17,568 nt of DNA from contig JAFCZV010000138.1 of assembly GCA_019314155.1 (NCBI GenBank), forward strand, positions 1-17,568. Direction: 5' to 3'. Shown piece by piece: positions 12,826-17,568 of this stretch. This DNA is from Deltaproteobacteria bacterium (GTDB lineage Bacteria; Desulfobacterota; Desulfobacteria; Desulfobacterales; UBA11574). The number at the start of each line of letters is the position of its first letter. Within the stretch, counting starts at the first letter, position 1. The notes beneath the pieces are model-generated. The model saw nothing but the letters and a program-made list of their open reading frames with translations, had not been told where the DNA came from and ran no database searches. Made by a program: the position numbers and the translations under genes.

Positions 12826-13086
12826 ATGAAGGCAATTACAATTCGAGGTATAGATTCTTCTGTATCTTTAAAGCTAAAACAGGTTGCTAAGAACGAAAAG
12901 AAAAGCGTGAATCAGCTGGTTTTAGATATGATTAAGCAGAATATCGGCATGCAGAAGAAGAAAAAATATACGAAAAAGTATGATGATCTGGATCAGCTTT
13001 TTGGAATATGGACTGATGCTGAATTCCATGAAATTCAGGGTATTATTGACAGCCAAAGAAAAATTGACAGGGAATTATGGGAATGA
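12826..13086 (+). CDS. VapB/FitA-type ribbon-helix-helix antitoxin
   Basis: An 86-residue protein. Residues 1-45 (KAITIRGIDSSVSLKLKQVA, then KNEKKSVNQLVLDMIKQ) have the strand-helix-helix pattern of a MetJ/Arc-type DNA-binding domain, as in FitA/VapB antitoxins. The C-terminal half (DDLDQLFGIWTDAEFHEI) would wrap the toxin. I start it at ATG 12826, with GAGGTGA directly upstream, rather than the in-frame ATG 12787 that lacks one. Its stop overlaps the start of the PIN toxin (ATGA), as in typical two-gene modules, and such antitoxins normally repress their own promoter. The gene looks intact although its toxin is damaged. Confidence 0.85.
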   Translation: MKAITIRGIDSSVSLKLKQVAKNEKKSVNQLVLDMIKQNIGMQKKKKYTKKYDDLDQLFGIWTDAEFHEIQGIIDSQRKIDRELWE

Positions 13087-13409
13087 GACGGTTGTTGATT
13101 GATACGAATATTTATTCGTATGCCCTAAGAGGAGATGATGTTGTTGTTGAGGTCCTCAGGAAGGCTGAGGAAATAGGGTTTTCTGTGATCAGCATTGGAG
13201 AACTTCTTTCTGGTTTTAAAGGAGGAGGAAGAGAACAGAAGAACAGGGAAGAACTTGAAAAGTTTTTGGACAGTCCCAGGGTCGTTGTTTATTCTGTGAA
13301 TGAAGATACATCCGAATTTTATGCTGAAATCCTTAATAATTTACGGGGGATCGGAAGACCTGTTCCCACAAATGACATCTGGATTGCTGCGGTGGCACAT
13401 GCATTTTAA
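13083..13409 (+). pseudogene. VapC-type PIN-domain toxin, C-terminally damaged by a short deletion
   Basis: A 108-residue PIN protein. It keeps the first acidic site D7 (LLIDTNIYSYALRG), a second near ISIGELLSG, and TNDIWIAAVA near the end. VapC toxins are Mg2+-dependent ribonucleases. Here the frame breaks after IAAVAHAF and stops at 13409. The expected ending is present in the +1 frame: HFKAIAGLSLVG, 13402-13440 with a stop. Typical VapCs have about a dozen residues, including the last acidic residue (…T-x-D-x-HF), between IAAVA and HF; that piece is missing. A deletion of about 35-38 bases would explain both loss and frameshift. The toxin is probably inactive. ATG 13083 overlaps the antitoxin stop. 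Confidence 0.8.
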
Positions 13410-13478
13410 GGCTATTGCCGGACTTTCTCTTGTTGGATAAATATCGCCTGGAGAGGTTTGGTGGCCGGTAAAAACCGC

Positions 13479-13548
13479 GGGAAGATTGGAAGGTTGGAAG
13501 GTGAGAAGGTGGGAAGGTGGGAAGGTGAGAAGGTGGGAAGGTGGGAAG
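13479..13548. repeat. purine-rich GGAAGGTG repeat tract
   Basis: About 70 bases of GGAAGGTG/GAGAAGGTG repeats, including a perfect 24-bp unit present twice (13497-13520 and 13521-13544). Only G, A and T occur. It replaces the expected 5' end of the four-helix-bundle gene that follows. Confidence 0.9.
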
Positions 13549-13837
13549 TGAAAGTGGAGAGGAAAGATATTCACTTGTTGACCAGATAAGGCGGTCCTCA
13601 AGGTCTGTTTGTGCTAATTTGGCCGAAAGCTGGCGAAAAAGACGTTATCTTGCAGTTTTTAAAAATAAAATAACAGATTCAATGATGGAAGTATCGGAAA
13701 CTCAATGCTGGTTGGAATTCTGTTTGGCCTGCTAATATATAAAACAAGGCGAATTTGATAGACTTGATAATGATTATGAGCAGATTATCGCAATGTTAAA
13801 TTCAATGGAGTATAATGCCTCAAAATTCTGTTACTAA
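13541..13837 (+). pseudogene. four-helix-bundle (S23 / 23S rRNA intervening-sequence type) protein relic
   Basis: From about 13556 the frame reads EERYSLVDQIRRSSRSVCAN, LAESWRKRRYLAVF, KITDSMMEVSETQCWLEFCL: a clear match to the small four-helix-bundle family (S23) first found in intervening sequences of 23S rRNA genes. The first ~30 residues of the family are missing, replaced by the purine-rich repeat. A TAA at 13733-13735 interrupts the frame (CLAC-stop-YIKQGEFDRL, probably from an AAA codon), after which homology continues to the stop at 13837. The function of the family is unknown. No intact reading frame or proper start remains. Confidence 0.75.
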
Positions 13838-13870
13838 CCTTCTAACCCTCTGATTTTCTAACTTTCTATG
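13830..13870. repeat. pyrimidine-rich CTTCTAAC tract flanking the S23 relic
   Basis: TTACTAACCTTCTAACCCTC, followed by TGATTTTCTAACTTTCTA, is an approximate inverted counterpart of the GGAAGGTG tract at 13479-13548. The relic is thus bracketed by purine-rich and pyrimidine-rich arms in opposite orientation. Confidence 0.6.
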
Positions 13871-13913
13871 CGTTTGCAGTGATGAAAAAATATTCAAATC
13901 TTTGGGAGATATT

Positions 13914-15152
13914 TTGAGAGGTCGGATCGTTAAGAGTCTGATCACGATGGTTCTTATAGGATTGTCGTCGTGGCTTCTGGTTCACAACTGGCAGCACCGG
14001 ACCGTATTTTACAAGGATTATGCCTTCGAGGCTCAAGATCTGGATACCTTCAGGCACTTTCCCAGGGCCCTCTATGCCCTTGGCCGCAATGCCTGGTTCA
14101 ACAACGATGCCGCGGCTGCGGCCCGGTTTTTCCGCTACGCGGTTCGGGAGAACATTTTTTACATGGATGCCTGGCTCAAACTGGCCCAGGCGGAAACCGT
14201 TCTGGAGCGTCCGGATCAGACACGATCCATATTAAAGTTTTCGGATGCTTTGACCCGAAATGTTTTCCGATGGAAATGGGATCAGATCCTATTGGCCAAC
14301 GAACTGGGAATGGAAGAAATCGTGTTCCATAACATCAATTTTCTGGTGAAGCACGGGAAAAAACTCCAGGACGCGTTTCAGCTTCTGGACACCCTTCTGG
14401 ACGGAAATGCCGTACGATCGGTTGAGGTGCTGGATATGGAGAACCTGACGCCCTTTTTGGAATGGCTCATGCGATGGGGAAGGGTGGACCATGCAGAGAT
14501 GGTATGGGACAAGATTGCTAAAACCGGGATTCAGAATGAAGACATCCGATCTAAATATGTTCATTTTGTAGTGGGTAAAAAGCAGATCCTGCGGGCGGCG
14601 GAAATCTATAAGGCCGGCGGCGGTCTCGTGGAAGGTTTAACCAATCCCGGATTCGAAGACGAAGTATCCGGCCGGGGATTCGGCTGGCGATATACTGCGA
14701 ACAACAAGGGAAGGTGGACCATCCGGCGAACGCTGTTCGGCGCTTTTTCCGGCACCCACTGTTTGAAGATAATGTTCGAAGGCAAGGAAAATATTTCTTT
14801 CGGCCACCTGTACCAGATCGTGCCGGTGGACCCCATGATGAATTACCGGCTGACCTACAGCTGGCGAAGTCGGGATCTGACCACGGATCAGGGACCCTTT
14901 GTGGATATTTATGGGTATGACTGCACCGGGTTTTACAGCAAAGGGCCCATGATGCTAAGTACCCACAAGTGGCGGGAACAAAAGATCGAATTTACCGTCC
15001 CCGAAGATTGCCATGCCGTGGTGGTCCGTCTGCACCGCCGGACCAGTCACAGGTTCGACAGTAAGATCGGGGGAACATTGTGGCTGGACGACTTTAAGCT
15101 GGAAAAAATGAATCCATTGGAAGAAGATTTGTCTATAACCAAAGCACGATAA
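13914..15152 (+). CDS. membrane-anchored helical-repeat protein with carbohydrate-binding-like C-terminal domain
   Basis: A 412-residue protein. Residues 5-24 (KSLITMVLIGLSSWLLVHNW) are an N-terminal signal anchor. Residues about 45-215 are helical with TPR-like pairs (ALGRNAWFNNDAAAAARFF, AWLKLAQAETVLERPDQ). Residues about 230-400 look like a galactose-binding/CBM jelly roll: it begins GLTNPGFEDEVSGRGFGW and ends GGTLWLDDFKLEKM. It precedes the Wzz/tyrosine-kinase gene by 86 bases on the same strand, so a role at the periplasmic face of polysaccharide export or assembly is likely (inference). The start TTG 13914 is chosen for GGGAGA five bases upstream. An ATG at 13882 (MKKYSNLWEIF-stop) would join this frame if one T were added to the T-run at 13912-13915, so a single-base loss at the start is possible. 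Confidence 0.8.
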   Translation: MRGRIVKSLITMVLIGLSSWLLVHNWQHRTVFYKDYAFEAQDLDTFRHFPRALYALGRNAWFNNDAAAAARFFRYAVRENIFYMDAWLKLAQAETVLERPDQTRSILKFSDALTRNVFRWKWDQILLANELGMEEIVFHNINFLVKHGKKLQDAFQLLDTLLDGNAVRSVEVLDMENLTPFLEWLMRWGRVDHAEMVWDKIAKTGIQNEDIRSKYVHFVVGKKQILRAAEIYKAGGGLVEGLTNPGFEDEVSGRGFGWRYTANNKGRWTIRRTLFGAFSGTHCLKIMFEGKENISFGHLYQIVPVDPMMNYRLTYSWRSRDLTTDQGPFVDIYGYDCTGFYSKGPMMLSTHKWREQKIEFTVPEDCHAVVVRLHRRTSHRFDSKIGGTLWLDDFKLEKMNPLEEDLSITKAR

Positions 15153-15238
15153 TAATCGTCCAAAACTGCCGGCGATGGTGTTTCCAGAAAATATTGGACA
15201 ATAGAACCTGAATTTAGTATTTAAAAGCAGGACAAACC

Positions 15239-17560
15239 ATGACTGATGAAATCATTGAATTAACCCGGGTCTCGAACGGGTACAACGGAAGCGGAGGCAG
15301 CGGGCATCTTCCTTCCACCGAACTTCGCCAGGCCGCTCCCGAATGGGATGCGGAAGAGGTCCACCTGCGCGACTACCTGGATGTCATTTTCCGCCGCAAG
15401 TGGCTCATTGTCAGTTTTTTGATGCTGACCTTTATCTCTACACTCATTTTAACCCTGGCATCTCCCAAAATTTACAAAGCATCCTCATCCATTGAGATAT
15501 CCCCTCAAAATCAAAAGGTTACCAAATTCGAAGAGGTGATGGGCACAGAGGTGCGTGTCCAGGAGTTTTATCAGACTCAGGTGGATCTCCTTCAAAATAG
15601 CGCCCTTGCCTGGCGGGTGATCGAAAAACTCGATTTGACCGAAAACCCGATTGTGCTCGAAACTCTGTATGGTAATGAGAACCCGAATGTGATTTCAATA
15701 ATAAAAGGATGGTTTAAAAACTTTATAAAGACATTGATAACGAGCAGCGAGGAAGCGAAGAAAACTCAATCGGACATTCCGGAAGAGGTAATTAAACAGC
15801 AGAATCTGCTTGAATTTGTTGAAAATAATCTTGAGGTTTCTCCGAAACGGAACTCCATGCTGATCAGCATTTCTTTCACCTCTCCGGACCGGTACCTGTC
15901 CCAAAACGTGGTCAATGGCTTTGCGGAAGAATTTGTCAGGTGGAACATGGACAAGAAGCTCGAAGCATCCCGACTGGCCCGGGATTTTCTGATGAAGCAG
16001 ATCGACAGGGCCAAAATCCACCTTGAAAAGGCCGAAGAGGATTTAAACAAATTTGGCAAACAAGCCGGGATCGTTTCTTTGGACGTCAAGCTGAACAGTA
16101 TTTACCGCCAGCTCGAGGCGCTGAATTCAGCCCTGGCCGAGGCCGAGGCCGATTTGATAGGCAAGGAATCTGTTTACAATCAGGCTGTTCTGGACGGGCC
16201 GTCCCATTTGCCCCAGGTGATGGAGAGTCCGGTGATCGCCGGTTTGAAGGCTGAATATGCACGGCTGCAATCCGAATATGAAGACCTTGCCGTTACCTTC
16301 CACGACGAATACCCAACGGTCAAAGCCTTGAAAACCAAGATGAACAGCATTGGCGAGCGCATCGAAATCGAGGAAAAGAAGATATTTCTGTCGATTGAAA
16401 ACAAATACAAAGTAGCCCTGAAAAAGATGAAGACCATGCGGGAGCGGGCCGACCAGCAGAAACAGATAGCCTTGGATCTGAACGAGCGGGCCACCCAGTA
16501 CAAAATTATGGACCGTGAAGTGGAGACCAACAAGGGGATCTACCAGAGCCTGCTGGAGCGAACCAAAGAGATTGAGTCCATGGTGGGGGTGTCCTCGAGC
16601 AATATTCACATTGTCAATCAGGCCATGCTGCCTCTCAAGCCGTTTAAGCCCAAAGTGAAATTGAATCTTCTTCTGGCCCTTGTGGTGGGCCTCATGGGCG
16701 GCATCGGGCTTGTCTTTTTCCTGGAATACTTTAGCGATACCATTGCCAATCCCAATGAGATTTCCGACCGGTTTCAGATTCCGATTCTGGGGGTGGCGCC
16801 GCTGTCGAAATTTGACGGATTTCCGGTGGAGCAGGCCTTTGTCAACGATCCCCGATCTCCCTTCGCCGAAGCCGTCCGGAGCACGAAGATGTCTATCCAG
16901 CTGGCCGGAACGGCCGACCAGGCGCGAAGTTTTCTGATGACCAGCACCAAACCGTCGGAAGGGAAAACCACCATGGCGGCCAACCTGGCACTGGCCTTTG
17001 CCGGTTCCGGCGAGAAAGTCATCCTCATCGATGCGGACATGCGCAAACCCAAACTCCATGAGTTTTTCGAGAATTACGGTGTCGCCGGTAGTCCCGGCCT
17101 GTCCAGATTCCTGGCCGGCGTCGGGAGCAAGGGCCTGGTCTGCCAGAACGGCATGGGCAACCTCTGTTTTATCCCGGCAGGACCCGTACCGCCCAATCCC
17201 GTGGAACTTCTGGCTTCGGACCGTTTTGCCTTGCTCATCGAGACCCTGACCCAGCGTTTTGACCGGGTGATTGTGGACGGACCGCCGTGCCTGGGGTTCG
17301 CAGACAGCATGGTGCTTTCCCGGCACGTGGGGGGTGTGGTGCTGGTAAGCAGCATTGGTGAAACCACCCGGGATGCCATCCGCCATTTTAAAAAGAGCAT
17401 TCTGGTGTCACAGGGGAAAATTCTGGGCTGTATCGTCAACAAGGTCAATGTGAGCAAGCACTTTGGGTATAAATCCTATTACAGTTACCACCAGTATTAC
17501 GGTTATGGAGACGACCGGGTTTCAAAAAAGAAGAGACGGCAGTTGCCGGACAAACTTTAG
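15239..17560 (+). CDS. polysaccharide co-polymerase / bacterial tyrosine autokinase (Wzz + Wzc/CpsD type)
   Basis: A complete 773-residue fusion of Wzz-type chain-length regulator and BY-kinase. Order: cytoplasmic tail; first transmembrane helix near 55-75; periplasmic Wzz domain to about 230; coiled-coil/GNVR-type region about 240-445; proline-rich PLKPFKPKVK and second transmembrane helix 475-497; cytoplasmic kinase from about 510. Kinase motifs are Walker A STKPSEGKTT (569-578), Walker A' VILIDADMRKP (594-604) and Walker B VIVDGPP (677-683). The C-terminus carries seven tyrosines within 744-756 (YKSYYSYHQYYGY), the autophosphorylation cluster. Cycles of tyrosine phosphorylation control length and export of capsule or exopolysaccharide. 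The ATG has AGGA seven bases upstream. Further polysaccharide genes are expected to the right. Confidence 0.95.
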   Translation: MTDEIIELTRVSNGYNGSGGSGHLPSTELRQAAPEWDAEEVHLRDYLDVIFRRKWLIVSFLMLTFISTLILTLASPKIYKASSSIEISPQNQKVTKFEEVMGTEVRVQEFYQTQVDLLQNSALAWRVIEKLDLTENPIVLETLYGNENPNVISIIKGWFKNFIKTLITSSEEAKKTQSDIPEEVIKQQNLLEFVENNLEVSPKRNSMLISISFTSPDRYLSQNVVNGFAEEFVRWNMDKKLEASRLARDFLMKQIDRAKIHLEKAEEDLNKFGKQAGIVSLDVKLNSIYRQLEALNSALAEAEADLIGKESVYNQAVLDGPSHLPQVMESPVIAGLKAEYARLQSEYEDLAVTFHDEYPTVKALKTKMNSIGERIEIEEKKIFLSIENKYKVALKKMKTMRERADQQKQIALDLNERATQYKIMDREVETNKGIYQSLLERTKEIESMVGVSSSNIHIVNQAMLPLKPFKPKVKLNLLLALVVGLMGGIGLVFFLEYFSDTIANPNEISDRFQIPILGVAPLSKFDGFPVEQAFVNDPRSPFAEAVRSTKMSIQLAGTADQARSFLMTSTKPSEGKTTMAANLALAFAGSGEKVILIDADMRKPKLHEFFENYGVAGSPGLSRFLAGVGSKGLVCQNGMGNLCFIPAGPVPPNPVELLASDRFALLIETLTQRFDRVIVDGPPCLGFADSMVLSRHVGGVVLVSSIGETTRDAIRHFKKSILVSQGKILGCIVNKVNVSKHFGYKSYYSYHQYYGYGDDRVSKKKRRQLPDKL

Positions 17561-17568
17561 GCATTTTA

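Noticed and set aside
13479..13548. CRISPR-like repeat array
   Set aside because: Units are contiguous simple-sequence repeats without spacers and with no cas genes nearby.
15195..15223. TGGACA-N17-TATTTA as promoter for the Wzz/kinase gene
   Set aside because: Transcription would begin at about 15230, cutting through the ribosome-binding site (15229-15232).
16127..17386. 419-codon minus-strand ORF opposite the tyrosine kinase
   Set aside because: Long but antisense to a clearly coding gene in GC-rich DNA; His/Gly-rich composition typical of shadow frames.

Overview
The window looks like chromosomal DNA of a sulfate-reducer-type deltaproteobacterium (Desulfobacterota, Desulfobacteraceae/Desulfosarcina-like). 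This is an inference from gene content: many small PilZ proteins, a helix-turn-helix regulator with the RRSG/HIPE-HRSG tail that I associate with that group, a KptA-like protein beside tRNA-Lys, and a Wzz/BY-kinase exopolysaccharide locus. No taxonomic marker gene is present. The left half (1-9000) is AT-rich and accessory in character. The right half is more GC-rich and housekeeping-like, broken by decayed small mobile or selfish genes.

Region 1 (1-3850, minus strand) is a compact operon read right to left. It holds an AMIN-domain envelope protein with a transmembrane segment, a small coiled-coil protein, a cyclic-nucleotide-binding + PilZ protein, a MinD/ParA-like ATPase, and a second MinD/ParA ATPase cut by the window edge. 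The AMIN gene is split by a perfect 83-bp tandem duplication; removing one copy restores a single ORF of about 301 codons. I read the operon as a second-messenger-responsive, ParA/MinD-driven positioning system acting on the cell envelope (inference).

Region 2 (4150-8023, plus strand) starts with an N-formylglutamate-amidohydrolase-like hydrolase on a TTG start. It continues with five single-domain PilZ or PilZ-like genes, interleaved with a 42-residue membrane peptide, a small cysteine-rich protein and an XRE-type regulator, several overlapping by a few bases. Two of the PilZ genes are close duplicates that also share 3' flanking sequence.

Region 3 (8024-9019) has no intact gene. It holds a frameshifted collagen-like (Gly-X-Y) relic, short direct repeats and AT-rich DNA, and ends at the 3' side of tRNA-Lys(CTT), a usual place for integrated elements.

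Region 4 (9020-12744) carries tRNA-Lys, a KptA/Tpt1-like protein with substituted active-site motifs, hemL, a repeat element built from TGCCTAA motifs, an uncharacterised four-helix membrane protein and a NUDIX hydrolase.

Region 5 (12745-13870) is a small graveyard: a VapBC-type module whose toxin has lost the end of its PIN domain by a short deletion, and a four-helix-bundle (S23/IVS-type) pseudogene between purine-rich and pyrimidine-rich repeats.

Region 6 (13900-17568) begins an exopolysaccharide locus: a membrane-anchored protein with a helical repeat region and a carbohydrate-binding-like C-terminus, then a complete Wzz-plus-tyrosine-autokinase.
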